Of a stretch of DNA of 64,000 nucleotides, positions 43,015 to 53,834 are shown piece by piece. The notes under the pieces were generated by a model. The model was not told the origin of the DNA. It made no database searches and saw only the letters and a program-made list of their open reading frames with translations. Numbering within the stretch: position 1 is the stretch's first letter; each line of letters begins with the position of its first letter. The position numbers and the translations under genes were made by a program. This DNA comes from Locusta migratoria (Eukaryota; Arthropoda; Insecta; Orthoptera; Acrididae), in assembly GCA_026315105.1 (NCBI GenBank), contig CM048748.1:474203150-474267149 (forward strand), written 5' to 3'.

Positions 43015-43740
43015 AAGAGGGTGAAATAGGGGATGAAACGTTTTTTGAAAATACGTAGCTATTTAGGCAATTTTGAAGCTAGAACTACAAAATTTCGGAT
43101 TCTAATTCAGGGTTCGAATTTTAAAAGACACGTGTTTCGGCATTTTTTGAAATTCGACAAATAAGGGGGTAAAATAGGTGACGCAAAAATTGATTTTCAA
43201 AAATATGTTGCTGTTAACTCAAATTTTAAGCTACAACTACGAAACTTCGGATATGGAATCTTGGTCAGGATTAAAAATCCACGATTTTTCGTATTTTTGG
43301 AAATTCAACAAGTAAGAGGGTTAAATAGAGGATCAAAAATTCTTTTTGAAAACACGTTGCTATTGATACAATTTTGAAGATAGAGTTGCAAAAATTGATA
43401 TTTGTATAGTTGGTTAGACGTTAGAAAATAAGTGTTTCGGTATTTTTGGAAATTCAACCATCAAGGGGGTTAAATTGGAGATGGGCTGTTTTTCGAAAAT
43501 CTGTTGCTATTTAGGCAATTTTGAAGTTAGAACTACAAACTTTCGGATTCGGGTTCAAATTTAAAAGACTCGTGTTTTGGTATTCTTGGAAATTCGACCA
43601 ATAAGGAGGTGAAATAGGAGATGCAAAAATTGATTTTCAAAAATATGATGCTGTTAACTCAAATTTCAAGCTATAACTACGAAACTTAAGATATGGATTC
43701 TTCATCAGGATTAAAAAGAAACAACTGGGGCATACCAACC
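43015..43740. repeat. Five diverged ~147-bp tandem repeats
   Basis: Unit starts at about 43015, 43163, 43314, 43463 and 43603 with AGGGGGTNAAATAGGNGATG. Inside each: GTTGCTATTTAGGCAATTTT, GAAGCTAGAACTACAAA, TTTCGG and GTATTTTTGGAAATTC. Odd and even units alternate in similarity (units 2 and 5 share TGATTTTCAAAAATATG and CTGTTAACTCAAATTT; units 1 and 4 share TATTTAGGCAATTTTGAAG), suggesting a higher-order dimer. Confidence 0.85.
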
Positions 43741-43820
43741 AGCCTACGCATGCGAAGCAGCGGGGTTTCAACTAGTTGGTTTAGAATTCGATAGCACGGC
43801 GTACTCGAGCGACTTAAAGG

Positions 43821-43981
43821 GCCGGCCGCGGTGGCCGAGGGGAGCCGGGCGCCGTGGCTCAGCGCGCCCGGTCAGAGGGCTGAACGTCATCTGTAATAAA
43901 AAAAAGCTGAGCCAAATGATCAACGAACGACAAAGAACGAACAATGAAAACGACCGCAAAGCATAGATCTACCTGATGAAC

Positions 43982-44012
<31 letters not shown>

Positions 44013-44195
44013 ACAGAGGCGCTCCAGTCACGGTCTGCACGGCCACTACGGCCGGGGGTTCGAATCCCCCCTCGGACATGGATATTTGTGCCGTCCTTAG
44101 TATTAGTTACTTCATAAGTAGTTTGTATGTTTAGGGATTGATGACCCCGTAGTTAAGTCCCATAAGCTATACAAACATTTGAACATTTTTGATTT
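43821..44195 (+). mobile_element. tRNA-derived SINE (type I) carrying another retroposon
   Basis: Head GCCGGCCGCGGTGGCCGAGG (43821-43840), interruption 43844-44009, then GCGCTCCAGTCACGGTCTGC, B box GGGGTTCGAATCCCCCC and the standard tail. A perfect 11-bp target duplication CGACTTAAAGG flanks the whole (43810-43820 and 44196-44206). Confidence 0.93.
43844..44009 (+). mobile_element. Poly(A)-tailed retroposon inside the SINE (type V)
   Basis: GGGCGCCGTGGCTCAGCGCG (A-box-like), GGTCAGAGGGCTGAACGTCA, then AACGAACGACAAAGAACGAA and a run of about 28 A. GGGGA/GGGA on both sides marks a short target duplication. It lacks a good B box, so origin from a tRNA is uncertain. Confidence 0.75.
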
Positions 44196-44206
44196 CGACT
44201 TAAAGG

Positions 44207-46159
44207 AACGCCAATTCGTGCAGTTTGCGAACGGTGAAACGTATCTAGCAGTGAGGGTTGCTACAGAAACGGCTCTCAAAGGCGTCTCGAATGGTGCAAA
44301 ATGTAAATTATTAAACGTAATTTAAAATCATTAGCAGAATACCTACGTCCTACTGGAGACCAGAAACTCGCCCGCTACTAACAAGTAAGCACGTGAAACA
44401 CTTAAGCCGACGTGACAGCCAGTTGTCAAATAGGCTTTCCTCTCCATTCGAACAAAAATTTTCAAATTCCGATTATGAATCTTGGCACTCCATGTCGTAA
44501 ATAGCTGATCAACGTTTGTGCTTGGCTTTGACAGTAAATAAATAAAACAAGTAACAACACCCCATTTCACCTTGATTTAATTACACTAGTATTGCCTATA
44601 GTCGAAAATCGACCAATTGTATTTACAATGGTCACTGGGGATAAAATATTACGTATCATGTCGGCGGCCTCGCGTGATTATGTTGGCAACATCAACAACA
44701 TGATAGAAAATCTTTGCCCATTTGTTCGAACCACATAGAATGACTCGATTAGTGTATCTGACAGACCATGAAGTAAACAAATAATGCTGTTCCTGCTTTA
44801 TGGTTGACAGTTTCTTGTATGTACCCTCGTCCGCTCAGTAAAAATAATTGCCCTCTATAATGTTCCAGCCTGGCTATTAATTTAGGAGATTAACAAATTT
44901 ACAGAAGGAAGTGGTTTGAAGTTAGAGGCTATGAAAGATCCCAATCAGTAAATTACGGAAGAAAAACTGGAAAAATTATTACATGCATTTCAATGAAATG
45001 GCAAGCTAATTAACGGTGGAGTGTTGTGCAGGCAGAACATTACAAAAGAATCGACGAGCAGTTACCTTTAACAAGAGATCCATCGGTGGTTGAAATTTGG
45101 CTGTAGATGAAATTTTAATAATATGATAACCACTCGCCGAACAGTGGATGGCAGTTCGTCAATATTAAACTACGACTCGTGTAGCAAACAGTAAAGTAAG
45201 ATAAGTGACATGATATAAATCGGATAGGAATATCACGTAAGTCAAACACATCGGACTTCTAAAAATTTACAAGAAAATCGACTGCAGGTTCTATTCCCAG
45301 TAAATGATAATATTATGGAATAAATTTTGAAACAAGACTGGCAGGCTACACGAAATATCACCATTCAATATTAACTAAAGACTATACCATCCATTGTTGC
45401 GGTGATTCAACAAGGCTGAAAAAGACATTATGGGCGGAGGGAGGATAGGGCAAAATTATTAATAAAAATTCATAAGTGCGAATTTAAGTGAGAGGTGGGG
45501 GTTTATTTATAAATTTAAGATACGCGCACATCACATATATTTACCTGAATGTACATAATAGCGGCCATATAAAAAATAATAAAGTACAGCTCCAGTCTGC
45601 AAGATGCTATCGCTACGAAGTACAAAGCAAGAGAGTGTCTTCTTTCTTACAAAAAAATTGAAAGTGTTGTTCCTAAATTTTCTTTCTCTGACTTTCATAG
45701 ATAACTATTTTAACATGCCGAAATAATATAAAAATACAAAACTTTCTCTGATAATATCGGGGAAAGGAAAACGTGTCATTATACCTCGTAAAGCGAAGAT
45801 TCCATGAGAAAACATCAACATTGTCAAGCGATTGGCTAAAATGATGACTGACAGGAATCTCACTATTCAGCATCTGTTGCACGCCTTATCACAGGAGGCC
45901 GCTGGGATATTTGGTAAAATTTAACCGGCACTGGGAGGTATGAAACGGTATCTTTTACGTTTTAAGGAAAATGCCTGGCACAATAACGACAAATAAAAAC
46001 GGAAGTATATACTTCTCATGCCATTTTCGAATTATGTAACTTTCATTAGCCTAATATTTGAAATGGAACTACAATTTCGGTGTTCGTATATTTATACAAA
46101 GCCAAGAAATAATGTTATTTCGATACTGCGATTTTCAGAGTTGCAGAGCTGACAACATG
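44207..46159. other. No gene seen; M and G repeat arms
   Basis: 44655-44700 carries a G-type arm (GGCGGCCTCGCGTGATTATG) and 44750-44845 an M-type arm (complement of GAACAGCATTATTTG, ending CGTCCGCTCAG). The remainder is AT-rich with no recognisable frame. Confidence 0.45.
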
Positions 46160-46298
46160 TCGACTTCGTAGTTCCACCCGTGCACCGCTACATGCCTCTC
46201 CGGCGCATCATCATTTAGATCGGCATTCTCGACTTCGTAGTTCCACCCGAGCACCGCTAGATACCTCTCCCGGCGCGTCATCCTTTATATCGGCATTC
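46160..46298. repeat. ~69-bp unit, two tandem copies
   Basis: TCGACTTCGTAGTTCCACCC, GCACCGCTA, ACCTCTCC, GGCGC and TATCGGCATTC are repeated with few changes (46160-46228 and 46229-46298). No other copy noticed in the window. Confidence 0.9.
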
Positions 46299-47388
46299 AT
46301 ATGAAAACAACCATTTCCTTTAACCACTCTTATCACTGCGAAAATGAAGCATTTGAACGGCACAAGAAAGTGAGTTGGGAGCACACCATGTTTCGATACT
46401 CACTTATTTTAATACGTTATTTTAATACTGCAGATGCGCTGCATTACAGCATCTTTGGTCGAGGCGAATAGCCAATCAGTGAGCTGATTGTTGGAGAATG
46501 TAGAACTTGATCCAAGCTGTAGATAGAAATATTTCTACTTCCTTTTACCACTTTTAATGGCTAAATGCATACATAATATTTATATTCGTGAAATCTACGA
46601 CAAACAATCTTTCGAATTATGTAATTCTCATTGGCCTTCTTGTACGAATAAATTAGTAATCTGTACCACAATTTTCGTGTTAACGTATTTATATAATGAT
46701 ATCGTATGGTGTAAGTTTAAATCTTAAATTCCTCTCTTTTGAATTTTTATCTGTTAGAATAAATAAATAATCTGAGTTTATTTTCTGATGTTTTTTCAAA
46801 GTAATGGACGGAAAAATGTTATTTAACGTGTGTAACACTTTCAATTAATTGAGAACCGCTGGGGAACTTCACTCCCGAGGACAAAAGGCGGTGTCGCGTT
46901 TGTTGTGGCCTGCCTGCCTTATACGGCGGTGTCCGCAGCTGTAGAGAGGCGGACGGGATCCGAACCCGCAGCCTCCTGCCCCGCTGGCGACCGCTGCTGT
47001 CCGCTCGCTGTTATTTCATTTCGACGTGTCTGGTGGCGAGAGGCTATGGTACTTGTGTGCCACCCACAAGACCAGGTTTTGATCTGCTACTATTCTCTTT
47101 CATGGCACGAAAAGATAAACGCCTTGTAATGCAATAACGGAGGTGGCGTTCAACCGGCAGTCTGTGCAGAATACTGCCGTTTGTCTGGTCTAGAACAATA
47201 CTCCGTTCTGAACGTCGAAAAGTTCAGCAGATTTTCAAGTTTTCTTGCTTGACCACATATCTCGCGCTAGACAATGTTTTAGAGGCTCGGGTTCAGATAT
47301 TATGCACAAGGGTTGAAATTACGTCAGCTTCTCGTCTGAGCGGTGCAACGTGAACGCAGGGCTTTGTCGCTGGCGTGTCGTGGTTCAC
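46299..47388. other. No gene seen; possible decayed tRNA-like segment
   Basis: 46608-46700 is a diverged repeat of 46022-46100 (TTCGAATTATGTAA, CAATTTTCGTGTTA). At 46940-46990 the minus strand reads GCGGGTTCGGATCCCGT, a B-box-like motif, but no cloverleaf could be drawn. A 74-codon frame at 46905-47129 overlaps it and is not supported. Confidence 0.4.
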
Positions 47389-47396
47389 ATTGGCAC

Positions 47397-49084
47397 TAGG
47401 GATGGGCTAAACCGTGATTTTCCGCTAACAGTGATTTCCGTGATTGCTACTTTTAAATCACCGTGATTCTAAACCGTGATTAATCACGGTTTAGAATCAC
47501 TGTTTGAGGTTTTCACGACATGTATCCCTCCGCGATTTCTACTCCTCCCGCTATTCCGTGATTTCAGCTCTTTCCGCTATTCCGTGATTTCTGCTCTTTT
47601 CGCTATTCCGTGATTGAATCGCCGCGATTCCGGCGACTTGTATGATTTACCATGGAACTGACGAAAAATTGAGTTAGATACTTTTGTTATGTTTCATCCG
47701 CCAGTAAGTAATTTATCGTCTCTTTGTTGTTATGAAAGTTATGTTGTAAACCGAGAAAAGTAAATCTCAACAAATAAGTCAATAGTAAGTATACTTTAAA
47801 ATAACTGTACAATAAACTTTCTAACCGCATTAACACAATGAAAGAATAGTAAATATTCTTAGTAAGTGTAAAAATTATTTGCAAGGTAGGTGTTATTTCA
47901 TTGTCAATGAATATATGCCCTCAATTTTAATAACTTGTTTCTTTAATGTAATTGATACTGCAGTTATTAGAGTGTGCTGTTATTTAAATACACTGGCCTA
48001 TAATAGTTATCATATTACTTTACACGCTTCAATTACTTACAGTAATATAGTATCAGTTTTACTGTTAGGTGCCATATGTTTTTAAGATGTATCATGCACA
48101 GCTATCTGGATGCTTAAATTTACTGCAGTTTCATTTCCAGTGATATACACTTTTAACTCAAAATTTATGCATACATATGAAATAAGAAGCTGAGATCTTT
48201 ACTATAATTGAAGCACTTAATGTGATATCAATATTCCAGCGCAAGTCCCATGGGGAATGATTTTATGCACATGTTTTTTCGAGTTGCTCATGCGTTGGTA
48301 ACGGCAGCAGAGAGCGCACAACTCGGACTCTGATTGGCACCACAGGTTTGATAGCTCTCGAAGAAGTCGTCGCATATTTCGGTTACACGGGCCTATTCAC
48401 GGTGCTTCTTTAAGTTGGAGATATAAGTTTTATGCGACAACTGTATGCCGCACAAATTACATTTCGCATAGTCGCTATTAAGAGCGGTGAAATGACACAA
48501 CTCGCTCGTCCTCGATCGCTTCATCTCGGCAGAAACAAGATATACACTTTTAGACGACGAACGGCGAAATGGACGAGATATGTTTTTCAGTTTTTAACCC
48601 CTTCCTGCCGGGCCCTGGCGATTTTCTAGGAAAAACGGACAAGTTTATGCGAACTGGTCACTGTCCATAATCAGCTTTTAGCCGGTACACCCGCTATTCG
48701 CTAATCGGTGATTCGCTGCTAAACCCGTTCTTCGCTTATCGGTGATTCGCTGCTATACCCGCTATTTGCTGCATTGATGTTATTACAGATTTCGACCCAC
48801 AGATGGTTCTTTTAGCCTTTGCTGCTTCTTTTCCCTCACCTCCTATTCGCCTTTCCGCTATTCGCTGCTATAGCTGCTATTCGCTGGTGCTTTTAGTACT
48901 CATTTCGGCCACCAGATGGCTCTTTGTAGTTTGTACTGCTGTTCGCTGCTATTCCTGCTCGTCGCTACCCAACAGTGACCGTGACTGAAATCACGGTCAG
49001 ATTCCAGATCGCCGTGACCGTGAAAACAGTGAATTTTCAATCACCGTCATTTTTCACGAGTACGTGATTTCTTGCCCATCTCTA
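47397..49084. mobile_element. Non-autonomous hAT element with internal subrepeats
   Basis: Ends TAGGGATGGGC and GCCCATCTCTA are inverted repeats; an 8-bp duplication ATTGGCAC flanks it perfectly (47389-47396 and 49085-49092). Subterminal CCGTGATT motifs are repeated many times at both ends, and the interior has runs of CGCTATTCGCTGCTAT-like repeats (47560-47620 and 48690-48970). No transposase. A hAT-type superfamily assignment follows from the 8-bp duplication and the end sequence. Confidence 0.88.
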
Positions 49085-49094
49085 ATTGGCACCG

Positions 49095-49294
49095 CCGGCC
49101 GCGGTGGCCGAGGGGACTAAGGCGCTCCAGTCACGGTCTGCACGGCCACTACGGCCGGGGGTTCGAATCCCCCCTCGGGCATGGATATTTGTGCCGTCCT
49201 ATTTCGTAAGCAGTTCATAAGTAGTTTGTAAGTTTAGGGACTGATGACCCCCGTAGTTAAGTCCCATAGACTATACAAACATTTTGATTTCACT
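49095..49294 (+). mobile_element. tRNA-derived SINE (type I) next to the hAT element
   Basis: Full-length copy: GCCGGCCGCGGTGGCCGAGG, B box GGGGTTCGAATCCCCCC, ACTGATGACCCCCGTAG tail. Target duplication TTGGCACCG at 49086-49094 and 49295-49303; it overlaps the duplication of the hAT element, so the two insertions hit the same spot successively. Confidence 0.93.
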
Positions 49295-51210
49295 TTGGCA
49301 CCGGATGGGGAAACACTCCGTACTTCATTACATCTGAGGTCGCCACATCCATGCCTCTGTGTTTCACGCTATTCAGCTCTTTGACAACTAGCACCGTTTG
49401 CGAATACGGAAACGACCAGGGGTTTAGCAGTCTTCCCACCACATCATCGCGGCTGTAACCAAGCGACCAATGATATGGCGCTCCAGAAAAGCCAATGGGA
49501 AGACGATGTGTTTCACGCGCGTGCATATGAACACTTGTGAGGTGTATTGCTATAATATTCTACCTACGTGTTCGCTTGTGTTACCTCTAGATTGGAAACG
49601 GCCAATTGTACTACTTTCTCGAAAGATGTGTTTTAACATATGATTATGACGTCCAGTCTTTGTGTTTTCGTATTGCTGTTTTATTCAGTAAACTCACAAT
49701 CAGATGAACCAAGCGCAAAGCATGCGAATGCACAGAACTAGAATTCTGTCCGTAATATTTTCACTCAAGTCAAGTGAAAAGCGCTGCAGGCCTTATAGCG
49801 CCAAGCGAATTTCAAACATCATTAACTCGTTATTGCATGCAGATAACTTTCAGTAAAACTATGTACACATTTCAATAGTCATCTTAAAAATTATATTCAT
49901 TGGATGAAGTTGCTTTACACACGCAAAGATCGAGAGTGTGATGGTTTTTTTATGAGGACTGAAATTTTTTTTCCCAGGACGAAATTGACATCCAACCATA
50001 TTCTTTTTGTTTTCTACAGCTGTTATACGAATGTCTGTTGGAATTACGTTTCGAAGACGCACATAGACATAGAAAAAGAAGAAAAAAAAAATCTTACAGA
50101 ACATGACAACCTTCCACAACTATTTGCAGTCTTTGCTTATCGTTTTCCTTTTTTCACTGCATGGAGGAAGTTACCTGTAGTATTTTTCATAATCTTCATT
50201 GGGTAAGCTCAAACGCTAAATAGGAAGCAGTAATTAGCATGGAATGAATCAACTTTGTAATGGTTTGAAAAATAAATTACTGTTCAGATAGTTTCTCCTT
50301 TAGGTGCTGAGTTCAGTCTTTTGCTGTTGTGTCTCAATTAGGAACAGGAGACTGATGACCCTTCTGTTTAGTCCCCTTAAAAGTCCCAAAACAACAGATA
50401 TTAGGCAGCTTTTGTTATAGGAAGTTTTGATCCAGACGTTAATGAAAGTCCATGTCCATGTACCACCGACAAACATAAAAACTATCTGGTGGAAATTAAA
50501 GACATTTGGGTAAACAATCTTGGAAATTGTACAAACCTCACTCATTCATGAGAACATTCTCTCATGACGAAATAAGGCACAGCCAACTTTGATATTTTTG
50601 ATCCTCTTAATTTCATTATGTATAAAGTTTTTACCATTATATAAGGTTAGACACAATAGTACAAGAGCAAAATTAAGAAAAACGAACAATACTGGAATAA
50701 AAATAAATCAAAGTATGCATCATCAGAAGTAAAAACTAAATCAGTATAGCATCTAGTTACACGTCACTAGTTAACACTGGAGCAAATAGATGGAAACTCA
50801 ACCTTTATTCTCCTATAAACATTAGACGATCTACATAAAGTGAGATGTTATGTAGCTAAAGCTGGTGGCGATGAAACTTAAGGCACTGGCCTAACATGTG
50901 TCCATACTTGCAAAAAAAAAAAAAAAAAAAAAGTGGAATCTGCAGCACACCCCTCCTTTAGAATAAGCGGAGTTGCGGTTTAAATCTGTTTACTATTGCT
51001 TATCCAACTGACTACTGTGACAGATAAGAAATAATATACATTTAGAATCTTCCATCAAACTATTAGAGCTTAATTAAAAATATACTAACATTTCCATTCA
51101 TGAAAATAAAAGGTGGGTGGCATTTCAGTCGATGTGTGTACACCAAAACATCATGTGAAAATTACTGGAATAGAACAGATTCAACTTGACTGATTTGTTG
51201 TTGTTTGTTG

Positions 51211-51607
51211 TTTTTTAAGCTTAACGGACTTAACTGCGGGGTCATCACTCCCTAAACTTATAAACTATTTATGAACAACCTTATGCTAGAGACGGCACAA
51301 ACATCCATGCCCGAGGAGGTGTTCAAACACCCGACCGTAGCGGCCGTTCAAAATGTTCAAATGTTTGTATAGTCTATGGGACTTAACTACGGGGTCATCA
51401 GTCCCTAAACTTACAAACTACCTATGAACTACTTACGAACTAGGACGGCACAAATATCCATGCCCGAGGGGGGATTCGAACCCCCGACCGTAGTGGCCGT
51501 GCAGGCCGTGACTGAAGCGCCTTAGTCCCCTCGGCCACCGCGGCCGGCCGTAGCGGCCGTGCAGACTGTGACTAAAGTGCCACAGTCTCCTCGGCCACCG
51601 CGGCCGG
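51211..51607 (-). mobile_element. Older type I SINE, split by a younger one
   Basis: 3' tail part 51211-51347 (TTAAGCTTAACGGACTTAAC ... CCGACCGTAGCGGCCGT) and 5' head part 51548-51607 (CACAGTCTCCTCGGCCACCG, CGGCCGGC). Absent from the right arm at the equivalent position (~54870), so it inserted after the inverted repeat formed. Confidence 0.9.
51348..51547 (-). mobile_element. Younger type I SINE inside the older SINE
   Basis: Complete 200-bp copy flanked by a perfect 13-bp target duplication CCGTAGCGGCCGT (51335-51347 and 51548-51560) derived from the host SINE. Its sequence is closer to the copies at 1923 and 49095 than to its host SINE. Confidence 0.93.
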
Positions 51608-51796
51608 CTCTCGATTGATACAAGCTGATAAATTACTGCAAAACTAATAAAAAGGAAGAGGAAGTGGCTGGTTGCCAACATCTAGCTGTGTTATTTTCCA
51701 CAACGAAATTCCCTACAGGACCCAGTGTAGTCATATGTTAACAGTAAAATCTTATACTAATATAAAACAATTATAGGAACAATACTTGGAAAAATT

Positions 51797-52831
51797 AATA
51801 AACCATAAAAAATTTAACTCTTCCTTATACATATTCTTGTCAACATTTTGAATCTTGTTTTCTTGTGAAAAAGCAACAGAATGTAGAATGAATAGGAAGG
51901 AAAGATAAAGGGTGACTAACTTTTGCAATTTGTTGCTAGGAATAGAGGAGCTCTGTATAACAATATCATAAGGATAGTTTACAACTCACCACAATCACAA
52001 TATGATGAGCTGTGACTAGCAAATAATGTCACACAGATAATACACTTAAACTATTGGCCATTAGCCTTATTCAGAAATGAGCATTCACAGATTCATATGC
52101 TTGTCACATCTTGAATTGTAATTTAACCTTATTGTATTGTTGAATTCCAACCTGGACTTTCCACTAATGGCACTCTGTATAATTCAGAGAACAAGCTGTA
52201 GTCAAATTCTGAAACTTCATTATCAACAGTATTGTTACTAAATAGAAGCAGTTCTACTTGCTATGGTGGTATTTCTAGGAATATTTTAATAGCTTATACT
52301 TATTTCATAGGTTTTTCTAGCTTTTTTATGAACTAGAACTTTGTCATATTTCCTGTCATACTTTAGTTTGCTGTAGTAACATTTATGTAACTAAAGATAA
52401 GGAACAACCTCTAATAACAGACCTATATCACTCCTTGCAGTCAATGAAAAGTATTTAAAGAAGTGGCCATGCTCATTGACTCAATCTGAATTCGTTGATC
52501 ACTTCTCACTTTAGATTTCGTAAAGGGTTCTCTGCACTAAGAGAAATACTTGGCATGTGACCATGTAGCTGGATTATACCACCACATAAAATGCTCCAGT
52601 GTAAGAAATAAACCTACACTGGAAGCTTCTGGAATATATATACATGTGGTGTCTGTTCCGGAAGAACAGACGTCACTTTTGATCCTGCAATTGTTATTCT
52701 TTTATATTTATAATGAAATTAAGAAGAGCAAAAAAAATCAAAGAAAATATGGCACCACTGGGGTAGAGCTAGGAATTTGTGTCTGATGGGAGGCGTGCTT
52801 AGGTAGTCCCTGCGGGTGCGGTGATCACTGT
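51797..52831. other. Centre of the long-TIR unit, no gene seen
   Basis: AT-rich. The 78-codon frame at 52550-52786 has no recognisable motif. Nothing resembling a DDE transposase or zinc finger was found. Confidence 0.45.
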
Positions 52832-52985
52832 GTCCCCAGTGGTGTAGGGTTCAGTGCAACTGCCTAGAAAGCAGGAGCCCCGGGTTCAAATCCCAGCTGG
52901 GTACACATTTTCAGCTTTGCCCATTTGCAGTTGATGTCATATATTGTGTGAATACTTCTGGAATACGTTATGGATCTTCAGGAGT
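52832..52985 (+). mobile_element. tRNA-derived SINE (type III-like)
   Basis: CCCAGTGGTGTAGGGTTCAG (A-box region), CCGGGTTCAAATCCCAGC (B box) and GGGTACACATTTTCAGCTTT, TTGCAGTTGATGTCATATAT in the tail. Related to the copy at 3213-3410 by the CACATTTTCA junction, but the head differs. Confidence 0.75.
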
Positions 52986-53144
52986 CTAGTCAGTTCCTAG
53001 AAACTGGCAAATACCTTAAAAATGTGGCATTGGACTTTGTTATATTTTGAGTACCTTCTTGCTCTGGAGTGTCTTGAAGTTTCTGCAAAGCTATCCTTCT
53101 ACTAATGATGTATTAAAAGGCATATTTAAAGTAATAGGACAAGA

Positions 53145-53830
53145 TTGGTTTTCATCACCTCTCCTGAGTACATATCTACTGCACAGCCAAGTCAGAATTA
53201 CCTGGGATGTATTTTCTCACAGGATGGCAACATAGGGAAAGAACTGGAATCGAGGTGTAGCATAGCTAATGCAGTGAGTGCTCAGCTAAGATCTACTCTC
53301 TTCTGCAAGAAGGAAGTAAGTACCAAGATTAAGTTAGCAGTGCACCGCTCTATCTTTCGACCAACTTTGTTGTATGGGAGGGAAAGTTGGGTGGATACAG
53401 GTTACCTTATTCATAAGGTAGAGGTTACAGATATGAAAGTAGCAAGAATGATTGCAGGTACTAATCGATGGGAATAATGGCAGGAGGGTGTCCATAATTA
53501 GGAAATCAAAGAAAAACTGGGAATGAACACCATAGATGGAGCAGTTAGAGCGAACAGACTGAGATGGTGGGGTCATGTTACACGCATGGGAGAAGCAAGG
53601 TTACCTAAGAGACTCATGAGCTCGGCAGTGGAGGGTAAGAGGAGTCGAGGTAGACCAAGAATAAAGTACTTAGATTCGGTGCAGAATGATTTTGAAGTAA
53701 AAGGCATAACATCAGACGAGGCATCAATGTTAGCATTGAATAGGGGATCATGGAGGAATTTTATTAGAGGTACTATGCTCCAGACTGAATGCTGAAAGGC
53801 ATAATCAGTCTCTAATGATGATGATGATGA
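53145..53830 (+). pseudogene. RTE-like LINE fragment, RT C-terminus and 3' end
   Basis: Motifs: SQNYLGCIFSQDGNIGKELE, AVHRSIFRPTLLYGRESW, VTDMKVARMIAGTNRWE, frameshift, then RANRLRWWGHVTRMGEARLP, KRSRGRPRIKYLDSVQNDF, NRGSWRNFIRGTML and a stop at 53795, followed by a (GAT)n tail 53814-53830. This is the C-terminal domain seen in many insect LINE ORF2 proteins of RTE style; a trinucleotide microsatellite tail is common there. 5'-truncated, one or two frameshifts. The RT catalytic box is not included. It lies in the centre of the long-TIR unit. Confidence 0.85.
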
Positions 53831-53834
53831 ATAT

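Larger units (their letters stand above)
38650..43775 (+). mobile_element. Helitron-like / mini-me-like element 2, split by a CR1 LINE
   Basis: Head TTCTTCTTTCTATATATAAA at about 38660, then a (GACT)n microsatellite 38694-38730, CATCATCGCCCAGCCCAAAC and a conserved GAAACTTGAAATTTG block, as in mini-me-type elements, which carry TA and GTCY microsatellites. The CR1 LINE interrupts at ~38811-42995. The rest holds five ~147-bp repeats and ends CATGCGAAGCAGCGGGGTTT ... CTAG followed by T at 43772-43776. About 0.9 kb without the LINE. Non-coding. Confidence 0.55.
49401..51796 (+). repeat. Left arm of the long inverted repeat
   Basis: Collinear (inverted) with 54702-56844: CGCGCGTGCATATGAAC (49517), GCATGCAGATAACTTTCAG (49836), TAATTAGCATGGAATGAATC (50230), CAGTAATTTTCACATG (complement, ~51160), GCCAACATCTAGCTGTG (51674). 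Longer than the right arm because of two SINEs (51211-51607), and it has an extra ~33 bp near 49430. No conserved frame. Confidence 0.88.

Noticed and set aside
43015..43740. CRISPR-like array
   Set aside because: Units of ~147 bp are diverged throughout, with no short identical repeats and unique spacers; the genome is eukaryotic.
46940..47010. tRNA gene on the minus strand
   Set aside because: Only a B-box-like GGGTTCGGATCCC is present; no A box at the right distance and no cloverleaf.
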